From the NCBI RefSeq assembly GCF_914271545.1, contig NZ_CAJZAH010000001.1, positions 1,646,001-1,710,000 of the forward strand: a stretch of DNA of 64,000 bases. Reading direction: 5' to 3'. The notes under the pieces are model-generated. The model ran no database searches. It was not told where the DNA came from and saw only the letters and a list, made by a program, of their open reading frames with translations. Below, piece by piece: positions 26,565-35,298 of this stretch. The stretch is from Cupriavidus respiraculi (lineage in GTDB: Bacteria; Pseudomonadota; Gammaproteobacteria; Burkholderiales; Burkholderiaceae). How positions within the stretch are numbered: the stretch's first letter is position 1; the number at the start of each line of letters is the position of its first letter. The position numbers and the translations under genes are program-made.

Positions 26565-26645
26565 CGGTTGGGCCCGGTAGCGTGCGGTCGCACGGATCGA
26601 GTGGATCAAGTGGACCCATTATTGCCGAGCACCCCCGGCGCCGAA

Positions 26646-26670
26646 ATTCGGATTTGCCAAAGAGCGGCTT
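26646..26670 (-). promoter_or_regulatory. Shared 25-bp promoter-region element, copy 2
   Basis: Read on the minus strand its core is CTTTGGCAAATCCG, 82 bp before the acyl-CoA dehydrogenase start. It matches the element at 31382-31406 at 20 of 25 positions and keeps nearly the same distance to its gene as copy 1. Confidence 0.45.
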
Positions 26671-26732
26671 AGCGTCCCCGGAAGCGCTTTGTGCGTGGCG
26701 CCGGGCGCGCCTGCGTCGTGCCTCGGGCGCTG

Positions 26733-27635
26733 TCAGACAGGCTCGCGCGCCGCCTCGGTCAGGTACTGCACCAGCGTCTCGGCGAACTGGGGCAGCTCGC
26801 GTCCCGGCCGCCGCACCAGCCGCAGCTCCCGCTTGGCCCATTCGTCCTCGAGCTGGATAAAGCGCAGGACCTTGCGGCTGGCATAACGCCGGGCGCAGCT
26901 GTTGGGCACGATGGCGATGCCGGCGCCGGCCTCGACCATGCGGCAGACCGCATCGAAGCTGCCGACCTGGATGCGCAGGCTGATGCGCTTTCCCATGCCG
27001 CTGGCAATGCGGTCCAGAAACGACTGGATGGCGCTGAACTGGTTCAGGCCCACGAAGCGGCAGGTATCGAGCAGGTCGGCGAAATGCAGCCGCTTGAATT
27101 GCGGCAGCGGGTGGTTGACCGGCGCGATCACGATCAGCTCGTCGCTGCACAGCTGCATCACATCGAGATCCGCGGTGGCGACCTCGCCCGCCACGATGCC
27201 CAGGTCGGCGGCGCCGGCGCCGATGGCCGAGACGATCTCCTGCGACAGATGCTCCTCGAGCTCGACGTCGACATCCGGGTTCTCGGACAGGAAGCGCGAC
27301 AGCGCGGTGGCGAGAAAGGAATTGGTGGCCGTGGTATTCGCCAGCAGCCGCACCCGGCCCTTGACGCCCTTGGCGTAGGGGCGCAGGTCCGAATGCATGC
27401 ATTCGAGCTCGCGAAAGACCTCGCGGGCATGCCGCAGCAGCGCATCGCCCGCGGGCGTGAGCCGCACGCCCTTGACCTGGCGGATCAGCAACTGGGTCTG
27501 GAAAGCCTCCTCGAGCTGCTTGATGCGTGTGCTCGCGGCGGGCAGCGAAAGAAAGCTGCGCTCGGCGGCGCGGGTCAGGTTCTCGGTCTCGCCGACGTTG
27601 AGGAACAGCCGCAAGTCCGTCAAATCGTAATGCAT
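26733..27635 (-). CDS. LysR-family regulator
   Basis: A 300-residue transcription factor. The N-terminal winged helix-turn-helix includes LFLNVGETENLTRAAERSFLS and LPAASTRIKQLEEAF (about residues 8-45); the rest is the periplasmic-binding-like effector domain. The start at 27635 (MHYDLTDLRLF) matches the family; the longer open frame upstream is not needed. It is divergent from the SDR/CaiB pair (173 bp between starts) and upstream of the acyl-CoA dehydrogenase group, so it probably controls both. Confidence 0.92.
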   Translation of the reverse strand: MHYDLTDLRLFLNVGETENLTRAAERSFLSLPAASTRIKQLEEAFQTQLLIRQVKGVRLTPAGDALLRHAREVFRELECMHSDLRPYAKGVKGRVRLLANTTATNSFLATALSRFLSENPDVDVELEEHLSQEIVSAIGAGAADLGIVAGEVATADLDVMQLCSDELIVIAPVNHPLPQFKRLHFADLLDTCRFVGLNQFSAIQSFLDRIASGMGKRISLRIQVGSFDAVCRMVEAGAGIAIVPNSCARRYASRKVLRFIQLEDEWAKRELRLVRRPGRELPQFAETLVQYLTEAAREPV

Positions 27636-27808
27636 GGGTTCCGTGGGGCCGAAGCCCTCTTTTGTGAATCGTGAATTCCAATGTCTCCGGCGCCAATTTA
27701 TCGTATCCGGCGGTGCAATAGAACACGAAGCGTGGGCGCGGCCTCCAAACGAGGCTCCGCGCCCGGGCATGGCCGCGCACGGCGGCGGCACAGACCAGGA
27801 GCGAGACG

Positions 27809-28723
27809 ATGAGCGGTGTGATGGCAGGCAAGGTGGCGCTGGTGACCGGCGCGGGCGGCGGAATCGGGCGCGGCGTGGCGCTCGCGCTGGCGGCGGCCGG
27901 GGCCCGGGTGGTGGTCAACGACATCGGCGTGTCCCTGACCGGCGAAGGCGGCGATGCCGGCCCGGCGCAGCGCGTGGTCGACGAGATCCGCGCGGCCGGC
28001 GGCGAGGCGGTGGCGAACACCGACAGCGTCTCCAGCTGGCAGGGCGCCAACGCCATCGTCCAGAGCGCGATCGACAACTTCGGCCGCATCGACGCGGTGG
28101 TCAACAACGCCGGCAACCTGCGCGACCGCATGTTCTTCAAGATGAACGAGGAGGAATGGCGCTCGGTGATCGACGTGCACCTGCACGGCACCTTCTTCGT
28201 CAGCCGCGCGGCCGCCAACTATTTCAAGGACCAGGAAAGCGGGGCCTATGTCCACATGACCTCGACCTCGGGACTGATCGGCAATCTGGGCCAGGCCAAC
28301 TATTCCGCGGCCAAGCTCGGCATCGCGGCACTGTCCAAGTCCATCGCGCTCGATATGGCGCGCTTCAACGTGCGCTCCAACTGCATCGCGCCGTTCGCCT
28401 GGAGCCGCATGACCAGTTCGATTCCGTCCGAGACGCCGGAGGAAAAGGCGCGCGTGGCCAAGCTGCAGAAGATGGAGGCCGGCAAGGTCGCGCCGATGGC
28501 GGTATTCCTGGCGAGCGACGCCGCCAGCGAGGTCAATGCGCAGATCTTCGCCGTGCGCGCCAACGAGATCATGCTGATGAGCCAGCCGCGCCCGGTTCGC
28601 TCGGTGCACCTGAGCGAGGGATGGACGCCAGAGTCGATCGCCGAGATCGCGCTGCCCGCCATGCGCAACAGTTTCCACAAGCTCGAGCGCTCGCCCGACG
28701 TGATCAACTGGGACCCGATCTGA
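27809..28723 (+). CDS. SDR-family 3-hydroxyacyl-CoA dehydrogenase-like protein
   Basis: A 304-residue short-chain dehydrogenase related to the dehydrogenase part of peroxisomal multifunctional enzyme. TGAGGGIGRG is the nucleotide-binding motif, NNAGNLRD follows, and the catalytic Ser...Tyr-x3-Lys is seen as STSG and YSAAK. CAGGAGCGAG precedes the ATG. It probably oxidises a 3-hydroxyacyl-CoA with NAD, the step after the MaoC-type hydratase encoded divergently. The CaiB gene follows 40 bp later. Confidence 0.9.
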   Translation: MSGVMAGKVALVTGAGGGIGRGVALALAAAGARVVVNDIGVSLTGEGGDAGPAQRVVDEIRAAGGEAVANTDSVSSWQGANAIVQSAIDNFGRIDAVVNNAGNLRDRMFFKMNEEEWRSVIDVHLHGTFFVSRAAANYFKDQESGAYVHMTSTSGLIGNLGQANYSAAKLGIAALSKSIALDMARFNVRSNCIAPFAWSRMTSSIPSETPEEKARVAKLQKMEAGKVAPMAVFLASDAASEVNAQIFAVRANEIMLMSQPRPVRSVHLSEGWTPESIAEIALPAMRNSFHKLERSPDVINWDPI

Positions 28724-28763
28724 ACATGCAAGCCAACGCCCGCCCGCAGTTCCCCACCGGACC

Positions 28764-29993
28764 ATGCCGATGAAGTCATCCCTCGATGGCGTGCGCGTGC
28801 TGGACCTGTCGCGCATCCTGGCCGGCCCCTGGTGCGCGCAGAACCTGGCCGACCTCGGGGCCGAGGTGATCAAGGTCGAGCGCCCGGGCGTGGGCGACGA
28901 TACCCGCTCGTGGGGCCCGCCCTGGCTGCCCGACGGCGAGGGCGAGCCGACGCGCGACGCGACCTATTACGCCAGCGCCAACCGCGGCAAGCGCTCGGTC
29001 ACGCTGGATATCGCCAGCGAAGAGGGCCAGCGCATCGTGCGCGAGCTGGCCGCGCGCTCGCAGATCCTGATCGAGAACTACAAGGTCGGCGACCTCAAGC
29101 GCTATGGGCTGGACTACGAGAGCCTGAAGGCCCTCAATCCCGCCCTGGTCTACTGCTCGATCACCGGCTACGGCCAGGACGGACCGAGCGCGCACAAGCC
29201 CGGCTACGATTTCATCTTCCAGGGCATCGGCGGCCTGATGAGCATCACCGGCGAGCGTGACGAGATGCCCGGCGGCGGGCCGCAGAAGGTGGGCGTCGCC
29301 GTGATCGACATGCTCACCGGCATGTATGCCACCGTGGCGGTACTGGCCGCGCTGCGTCACGCCGAGCGCACCGGCGAGGGCCAGCATATCGACATGGCGC
29401 TGCTCGACGCGGTGGTGGCCATCGGCGCCACGCCCATCATCTCGCACAAGGTCACCGGCAACGTGCCGCGCCGCTTCGGCAACGCGCACGCGAACATGGT
29501 GCCCTACCACGTGTTCGCCACGGCCGATGGCCACATGATCGTCGCGGCCGGCAACGACGGGCAGTGGCAGGCGTATTGCCGTGCCATCGAACGTCCCGAC
29601 CTGGCGGCCGACGAGCGTTTTGCCACCGGCACGGGGCGCATCGTGCATCGCGACGTGCTGGTGCCGCTGCTCGAAGACCATATGCGGACCCGCGAGACGG
29701 CGCATTGGGTGGGGGCGCTGGAACGCGAAGGCATTCCGTGCGGGCCCATCAACGACTACGCGCAGGTGCTGGCGGACCCGCAGGTGCGGCACCGGGGACT
29801 CCAGGTGGATCTGCGGCGCGGCGATGGCGGGGTCTGCCCCACCGTGCGCAGCCCGCTGCGCCTGTCGGCAACGCCGGTGCAATACGATGCCGCGCCGCCG
29901 CGGCTGGGCGAGCATACCGAGTCCGTACTGGCCCAGGTCCTGGGTATGTCCGCCGAGCGCATCGCGGCGCTGCGGGGGCAGGGCGTGGTGTGA
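28764..29993 (+). CDS. CaiB/BaiF-type CoA transferase (family III)
   Basis: A 409-residue family III CoA transferase. It has VLDLSRILAGPWCAQNLADLGAEVIKVE near the N-terminus, NRGKRSVTLD, and the catalytic Asp in AVIDMLTGMYA. Overall pattern resembles the succinyl-CoA:glutarate/dicarboxylate subgroup. It moves CoA between carboxylic acids, which would activate the pathway substrate without ATP. Two closely spaced ATGs (28764, 28770) could start it. It forms a pair with the SDR gene under the divergent LysR regulator. Confidence 0.92.
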   Translation: MPMKSSLDGVRVLDLSRILAGPWCAQNLADLGAEVIKVERPGVGDDTRSWGPPWLPDGEGEPTRDATYYASANRGKRSVTLDIASEEGQRIVRELAARSQILIENYKVGDLKRYGLDYESLKALNPALVYCSITGYGQDGPSAHKPGYDFIFQGIGGLMSITGERDEMPGGGPQKVGVAVIDMLTGMYATVAVLAALRHAERTGEGQHIDMALLDAVVAIGATPIISHKVTGNVPRRFGNAHANMVPYHVFATADGHMIVAAGNDGQWQAYCRAIERPDLAADERFATGTGRIVHRDVLVPLLEDHMRTRETAHWVGALEREGIPCGPINDYAQVLADPQVRHRGLQVDLRRGDGGVCPTVRSPLRLSATPVQYDAAPPRLGEHTESVLAQVLGMSAERIAALRGQGVV

Positions 29994-30024
29994 GGCGGCG
30001 CGCCGCCGCGCGCCCCCGCGGCGG

Positions 30025-31275
30025 TCAGCCGAACCGTTCCTGCTCCGGCGCCAGCATTGGCGCCTTGCATTGCGCCTGCACCTGCATCAGTCCCTGCATC
30101 TGCCGCTGGCGGTATTCGCCCGGCGCGACCCCGGTCCACTTCTTGAACGCGCGATGGAACGTGCTGGGCTCGGAGAACCCGAGCCGCAGCGCCACCTCCT
30201 GCAGCGGCAGGCCGGAGTGTTCGAGCAGCCCGATGGCGGCGTCGCGCCGCAGGTTGTCCTTGATGCGCTGGTAGCCCCCGCCTTCCTCGCGTAGCCGGCG
30301 CCGCAGCGTCTGGGGCGTGAGCCGCAACGTCTCGGCCATCTGTTCCAGCGACGGCAGTTCGCCGTGCAGATGGCCGCGCAGATGCCGGCGGATGCGTTCG
30401 GCAAGGCAGCTGTCGTCGCGGTAGCGCACCAGCAGGTTGTGCGGCGCCTCGCGCAGGAAGCCCGCGAGGCTGCCCGCGTCCTGCGCCACCGGCAGGCGCA
30501 GCCAGGCCGCATCGAAGTGCAGCGCGGTGTGTGGCTGGCCGTAGCGGACCTCGGCGCCGAACACGCGCGCGGTGTCGGTCTGCCCCTGCGGTGGCGGCGA
30601 GGCGAGATCCACCCGTGCGAGCGGCAGGCTGCGCGCCAGCAGCCAGCTCGCGAGCCCATAGCCCTGGAAGGCGAAGCACGACTGCCCGAACAGGCGGCAC
30701 GAGGTCGGTGCGGTGCGGCGCACCAGCATCAGGCTGGCCATGCCGCCGCGCACCTGCAGGCGCGGTGCGAAGTCTTCGATATGCAGTCGGTACTGGCGCA
30801 GGGCCGTGTCGATTGCCTCGTGCAGCGTGCCGCAGTGCACGATGCTTTCGCACACCTGGCGGAATACCCCGGGCAGCACTGGCCGCGACAGCAGGCCCCA
30901 GAACTCGTCGCGCAGCACCCGGCGCAGGCAGCGCATCAGCGCGGCGTACTGGCCCTGGGTCACGCGGGCCGACGGCGAATGCAGCAGCGCTTCGGAGATG
31001 CCGGCGCGCGCCAGCAGCGCCGCGATGTCGCATCCCTTGCGGCGGGCGCCGAGCAGGATATGGTGGACGTGGACCATGGCGATGGTGTGGCCCGTGCCCG
31101 GCATCGCGCAGGAGCTTAGCGCTTCGCCGGCGGCGGTGACGGGCGCTGGCGGGGCGGTGCCCACCTGGACAGCCGTGCCGCTGGCCGTGGCGAACCCCGC
31201 GCGGGCGCCGCTATCGGCGGCCGCCGGCCCGCGGGACGACATGGGCCTGCGCTGGGCATTGGCGACGATGTGCAT
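30025..31275 (-). CDS. AraC-family regulator
   Basis: A 416-residue transcription factor. The C-terminal AraC helix-turn-helix pair spans LPSLEQMAETLRLTPQTLRRRL to LGFSEPSTFHRAFKKWTGVAPGEYR; the central part resembles the Arabinose_bd-type effector domain (OruR/ArgR-like). The start at 31275 is supported by GAGGAG four bases upstream on the minus strand; later in-frame Mets at 31104 and 31077 lack a ribosome site and would remove an Ala/Gly-rich N-terminus not typical of the family. It is divergent from the acyl-CoA ligase gene and probably regulates it. Confidence 0.88.
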   Translation of the reverse strand: MHIVANAQRRPMSSRGPAAADSGARAGFATASGTAVQVGTAPPAPVTAAGEALSSCAMPGTGHTIAMVHVHHILLGARRKGCDIAALLARAGISEALLHSPSARVTQGQYAALMRCLRRVLRDEFWGLLSRPVLPGVFRQVCESIVHCGTLHEAIDTALRQYRLHIEDFAPRLQVRGGMASLMLVRRTAPTSCRLFGQSCFAFQGYGLASWLLARSLPLARVDLASPPPQGQTDTARVFGAEVRYGQPHTALHFDAAWLRLPVAQDAGSLAGFLREAPHNLLVRYRDDSCLAERIRRHLRGHLHGELPSLEQMAETLRLTPQTLRRRLREEGGGYQRIKDNLRRDAAIGLLEHSGLPLQEVALRLGFSEPSTFHRAFKKWTGVAPGEYRQRQMQGLMQVQAQCKAPMLAPEQERFG

Positions 31276-31381
31276 GGGTCTCCTCGCTGTCTTGTCCGCC
31301 GGTACCGGCCCGGCCGGATGCGCTGCCGCGGGCGCGGGGGCCCGCTTTCGGGCAGTAGGCCAGAGCGGGGCGCCACGGACA

Positions 31382-31406
31382 ATCCGGATTTGCCTAAGGC
31401 TGGCTT
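31382..31406 (-). promoter_or_regulatory. Shared 25-bp promoter-region element, copy 3
   Basis: Minus-strand core CCTTAGGCAAATCCGG in the region between the divergent AraC and acyl-CoA ligase genes, 107 bp before the AraC start. See copies at 19031 and 26646. Confidence 0.45.
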
Positions 31407-31548
31407 CGGCCTGATCGATTCGGCCAACGAAATTGGCACGAATGGTCATTGTGGACGCAGCGCAGCATCGCGCAATCTCGGTCAGCAGCAGCATCGCGTT
31501 CGCCACCGGCCGTGGCCGCCCACCGACCGACCCCATTCCGGACCTGCC

Positions 31549-33303
31549 ATGCGCCCCGCCTCGCCGCCCTACCGCTCGCCGCACTGGCCTCCCGGCCTGC
31601 CGCCCACCCTGCACTGTCCCGCCACGAGCCTTTGCTACAACGTCGAGGTCGCCGCGCGCCGCTACCCCGGCAAGGTCGCGCTGCAGACGTTCGGCAATGC
31701 GCTGCGCTACGGCGAGCTGCACGCCGCCATCGAGACGCTGGCCGGATACCTGCAGGAGGCTTGCGGCGTGGCGCCGGGGGACCGCGTGCTGCTGTTCAGC
31801 CAGAACTGCCCGCAATTCATCGTCGCGTACTACGCCATCCTGCGCGCCGAGGCGGTGGTGGTGCCGGCCAATCCGATGTGGCTCACCGGCGAGCTGGCGC
31901 ATGTCGTTGCCGACGCCGCGCCGACCGTGGCGTTCGCGGCGAGCGAACTCTACGAGCAGCTGCGGCCGCTGCATGCCGGACCGCTGCGGCACGTGATCGT
32001 CCACGACTACGCCGGCATGGTGGGCGAGTCGCGGGAGCGCGGCCCCGATGCCGCGCCGCCGGTGCCGGACTGGCTGCTGGAGCGGCGCCCGCTGCCGGCG
32101 GCCCCCGCCGGCGCCGTGCTGAGCGCCTGGGACGACGCGATGGCCGCCGGCCTGCGCCCGCGTCCGCATGAGGCCAACGCCGACACGCTTTGCATGCTGG
32201 CCTATACCTCGGGCACCACCGGCAAGCCCAAGGGCTGCATGCACACCCATGGCACGCTGATGAGCGCTGCCGTCGGCTCGCAGGTATGGCGCGGCAGCAC
32301 GGCCGAAACCGTGAGTTTCTCCGTCGCACCGATGTTCCATCTGCTCGGCATGCAGAACGGCATCCACGCCCCGCTGTACCTGGGTGCCACCATCGTCCTG
32401 CTGCCGCGCTGGGATCGCGCGCTGGCAGCAGACCTGATCGAGCGCTACCGGGTCGCGAGCTGGGGCGCGGCGCCCGCCATGCTGGTGGACTTCTTCTCGC
32501 AGCCCGGCATCGAGCAGCGCGACCTCTCCAGCTTGGCGTACCTCGGCGGCGGCGGCGCGGCCATGCCGGAGGCGGTAGCCTCGATGCTGCTCGCACGCTT
32601 CGGCCTGCCCTACGTCGAGGCCTACGGCCTGACGGAAACCGCGGCCTTCCTGCTCTCCAATCCGCGCCACCGCGCCAAGCGCGAATGCCTGGGCATCGCG
32701 ACCTTCGGCGTGGACGCCCGCGTCATCGACCCGCATACGCTGGAAGAACTGCCGCAGGGGGAGCTGGGAGAGATCGTCACGCACGGGGCGCAGGTCATGC
32801 TCGGCTACTGGAACGATCCGGCCGCGGATGCCGAGGCGTTCGTGACCCTGGACGGCAAGCGCTTCCTGCGCACGGGCGACCTCGGCTACATGGACGAGGA
32901 GGGCTACTTCTATATGCGGGACCGGCTCAAGCGGATGATCAACGCCTCCGGCTTCAAGGTATGGCCAGCGGAGGTGGAGAACCTGCTCTATGGGCATCCC
33001 GCCATTCACGAGGCCTGCGTCATCGCCGCGCGCGACCCGAAGCGGGGCGAGACGGTCAAGGCGGTGGTGGCGCTCAAGCCCGCCGCACGGGGTACGCCAG
33101 AGGCGGAGCCGGAACGGATCATGGCCTGGTGCCGCGAGCGCATGGCGGCCTACAAGGTGCCGCGCATCGTCACGCTGGTCGACGCGCTGCCCAAGTCGGC
33201 CACCGGCAAGATCCAGTGGCGGCTGCTGCAGGAGCGCGAAAACGAAGCCGGGCACGGCGCGCCGACCGACGGTGGGACGCAGGGCGCGCAGCGCGCGGCC
33301 TGA
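31549..33303 (+). CDS. Acyl-CoA synthetase (AMP-forming), long/medium-chain type
   Basis: A 584-residue adenylate-forming enzyme. Motifs are YTSGTTGKPKG (about residues 219-229), EAYGLTETAAF, RTGDLGYMDEEG, MINASGFKVWPAEVENLL and SATGKIQWR with the catalytic Lys. The start at 31549 gives the family N-terminus (LCYNVEVAARRYPGKVAL); the frame is open further upstream into the divergent AraC region without a plausible start. It is followed by a Bug receptor, an enoyl-CoA hydratase and an acyl-CoA dehydrogenase, consistent with activation of an acid for beta-oxidation. Confidence 0.9.
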   Translation: MRPASPPYRSPHWPPGLPPTLHCPATSLCYNVEVAARRYPGKVALQTFGNALRYGELHAAIETLAGYLQEACGVAPGDRVLLFSQNCPQFIVAYYAILRAEAVVVPANPMWLTGELAHVVADAAPTVAFAASELYEQLRPLHAGPLRHVIVHDYAGMVGESRERGPDAAPPVPDWLLERRPLPAAPAGAVLSAWDDAMAAGLRPRPHEANADTLCMLAYTSGTTGKPKGCMHTHGTLMSAAVGSQVWRGSTAETVSFSVAPMFHLLGMQNGIHAPLYLGATIVLLPRWDRALAADLIERYRVASWGAAPAMLVDFFSQPGIEQRDLSSLAYLGGGGAAMPEAVASMLLARFGLPYVEAYGLTETAAFLLSNPRHRAKRECLGIATFGVDARVIDPHTLEELPQGELGEIVTHGAQVMLGYWNDPAADAEAFVTLDGKRFLRTGDLGYMDEEGYFYMRDRLKRMINASGFKVWPAEVENLLYGHPAIHEACVIAARDPKRGETVKAVVALKPAARGTPEAEPERIMAWCRERMAAYKVPRIVTLVDALPKSATGKIQWRLLQERENEAGHGAPTDGGTQGAQRAA

Positions 33304-33350
33304 CGGGGCGCCGGCAGCGGCCGGCATGGCATCCGACGACGGGAGAGAAC

Positions 33351-34400
33351 ATGACGACTGACAGGGAAGCGCTGGGTGACAGCGGCGGCGACACGGACGC
33401 CGGCCGCCGCACGTGGCTGTGCCGGATGGCGGTGCTGGGCGGCGGCGCGCTGGTGGGCGTGCGGCCTCCCGCCGTGCTGGCGCAGGCGAAGGCGGATGGC
33501 CGCGGCTATCCGGACCGTCCCATCCGCATGGTGGTGCCGTACCCGGCCGGCGGCGGCACCGATACGCTGGGCCGGCTGGTCGGCCAGCGCCTGTCCGAGG
33601 CGTGGGGGCAGCCCGTGGTGGTCGAGAACAAGCCCGGCGCGAGCGGGATGCTTGGCAACGACCTGGTCGCCAAGGCGCCGCCGGACGGCTACACGCTGCT
33701 GCTCGGCATCACGGCGATGATCCAGTCGCCGAGCCTGTACAAGCGGATCCCCTACGACGTTGGCCGCGACTTCGCGCCGGTCTCCATCCTGGCCAAGTCG
33801 TCGGACCTGTTCTGCGTGCCCAACCGGGTGCCGGCCGCCACGCTGGCCGAGTTCGTGGCGCTGGCCAAGGCCAGCCCCGGCAAGTTCAGCTACGGCTCGT
33901 ATGGCAACGGCACGTCGTCGCACCTGCACGGCGAACTGCTCAAGATGCAGGCGGGCGTCGAAATGACCCATATCCCGTACAAGGGCGCGGCCCCGCTGGC
34001 GGCCGACCTGCTCGGCGGCCAGGTCGACTCGGCCTTTATCGACGTGACCTCCGCCAACAGCCATCTGGCCTCGGGAAAGTTCAAGGTGCTGGCCATCACC
34101 GGCAGCCAGCGCCACAAGGCGCTGCCAGAGGTGCCCACCTTCGCGCAGGCGGGCTTCACCGGCTTCGAGGCCAACGGCTGGTTCGCCTTCTTCGCGCCGG
34201 CCGGTACGCTGCCCGAGGTGGTGGCGAAGCTGGCCGGCGAAATCGGCCGCATCGTCAAGCACCCCGAGGTCAACCAGCGGCTGGCCGCGATGGGCCTGCA
34301 ACCGGTGGGCTCCACGCCGGCGGAGCTGGCGGCGGTCATCGCCACCGACACACCGAGATGGGCGCGCATCGTGCGGGACGCGGGCATCAAGCTGGACTGA
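33351..34400 (+). CDS. Bug/TctC-type solute-binding protein 3, Tat-like signal
   Basis: A 349-residue receptor. The N-terminus has a longer polar region, then GRRTWLCRMAVLGGGALVG, a twin-arginine-like motif before the hydrophobic core, with cleavage likely near VLAQA. The mature part has the family YPDRPIRMVVPYPAGG, ENKPGASGMLG and APPDGYTLLL blocks. GGGAGAGA precedes the ATG. It probably delivers the acid used by the flanking ligase, hydratase and dehydrogenase. Confidence 0.92.
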   Translation: MTTDREALGDSGGDTDAGRRTWLCRMAVLGGGALVGVRPPAVLAQAKADGRGYPDRPIRMVVPYPAGGGTDTLGRLVGQRLSEAWGQPVVVENKPGASGMLGNDLVAKAPPDGYTLLLGITAMIQSPSLYKRIPYDVGRDFAPVSILAKSSDLFCVPNRVPAATLAEFVALAKASPGKFSYGSYGNGTSSHLHGELLKMQAGVEMTHIPYKGAAPLAADLLGGQVDSAFIDVTSANSHLASGKFKVLAITGSQRHKALPEVPTFAQAGFTGFEANGWFAFFAPAGTLPEVVAKLAGEIGRIVKHPEVNQRLAAMGLQPVGSTPAELAAVIATDTPRWARIVRDAGIKLD

Positions 34401-34434
34401 TGCTGCCTCAGTGAACGAACGACAAGGACCACCC

Positions 34435-35226
34435 ATGGAAAGCCCGATGGAAACGATCCGCTATGCCGTGGAAGACGGCATCGCGACCCTGACGCTGGAC
34501 TATCCCCGGCGCAAGAACGCGCTGAACGCCACCATGCGCCGCGAGATCGGCGAGGTCGTGCACCGCCTGCGGCAGGACGCCTCCGTGCGGGTGCTGATCC
34601 TGACCGGCGCCGGCAACGACTTCTGCTCGGGCGGCGATATCAGTGCCATGCAGGGCGAGATCACGGCCGAGCAGGGCCGGCAGCGTCTGGCCGCTGTCCA
34701 CGGCTGGCTGGAAGACCTGATCCAGCTGGACCGGCCGGTCATCGCCGCCGTGGACGGCGCCGCGTATGGCGCCGGCTTCAGCCTGGCGCTGACCGCCGAC
34801 ATCGTGCTGGCCACACCCCGTGCCCGCTTTGCGCTGCCGTTCCTGCGCCTGGGCCTCATCCCGGACTGCGGGGTCTTCTATACGCTGCCGCGGATGATCG
34901 GCCTGCAGCGCGCCAAGGCGCTGATGTTCTCGATGCGCGAACTCGACGCCGAGGCCGCGCGAGAGCACGGCATCGTGATGGAAATCGTTCCGCCGGACGC
35001 GCTCGCCGCGCGCGCCCGGGCACTGGCCGAGACCTTCGTGCAGGGCTCGCCGGTGGCGCTGGCGCTGACCAAGCAGGCACTGAACGCCTCGCTGAACCGC
35101 GACCTGCACGCCATGCTCGCGATGGAGGCCGACGGCCAAGGCATCGCCTTCGCGACCGAATACCGCAAGGAAGCCGCCACGCGCTTCCTGGAAAAGCAGC
35201 CGCCGCGCTACCGCTGGCCGGACTGA
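34435..35226 (+). CDS. Enoyl-CoA hydratase/isomerase
   Basis: A 263-residue crotonase-fold protein. Oxyanion-hole segments are FCSGGDISAM and GAAYGAGFSLALTADIVLA. The start at 34435 has AAGGA 7 bp upstream; an in-frame GTG at 34411 would add eight residues. It hydrates or isomerises an enoyl-CoA and fits a beta-oxidation-like set with the ligase and dehydrogenase around it. Confidence 0.9.
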   Translation: MESPMETIRYAVEDGIATLTLDYPRRKNALNATMRREIGEVVHRLRQDASVRVLILTGAGNDFCSGGDISAMQGEITAEQGRQRLAAVHGWLEDLIQLDRPVIAAVDGAAYGAGFSLALTADIVLATPRARFALPFLRLGLIPDCGVFYTLPRMIGLQRAKALMFSMRELDAEAAREHGIVMEIVPPDALAARARALAETFVQGSPVALALTKQALNASLNRDLHAMLAMEADGQGIAFATEYRKEAATRFLEKQPPRYRWPD

Positions 35227-35280
35227 GCGCCGCGCGGGCGGCGCTCTCGTCATTTGTCACAGCCCCGGCGCCGCCGGGGC
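35225..35280 (+). terminator. Two tandem GC-rich hairpins between hydratase and dehydrogenase genes
   Basis: GAGCGCCG / CGGCGCTC (35225-35246) and GCCCCGGC / GCCGGGGC (35262-35280). Neither has a strong T tract, so they may attenuate rather than fully stop transcription into the acyl-CoA dehydrogenase gene. Confidence 0.45.
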
Positions 35281-35298
35281 GTCAGGCAGGAGATCCCC

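Noticed and set aside
30025-33327. A 1100-codon minus-strand open frame
   Set aside because: Only its 3' part (30025-31275) is real, as the AraC gene. The rest is antisense to the acyl-CoA ligase and reads as Arg/Gly/His-rich shadow protein.
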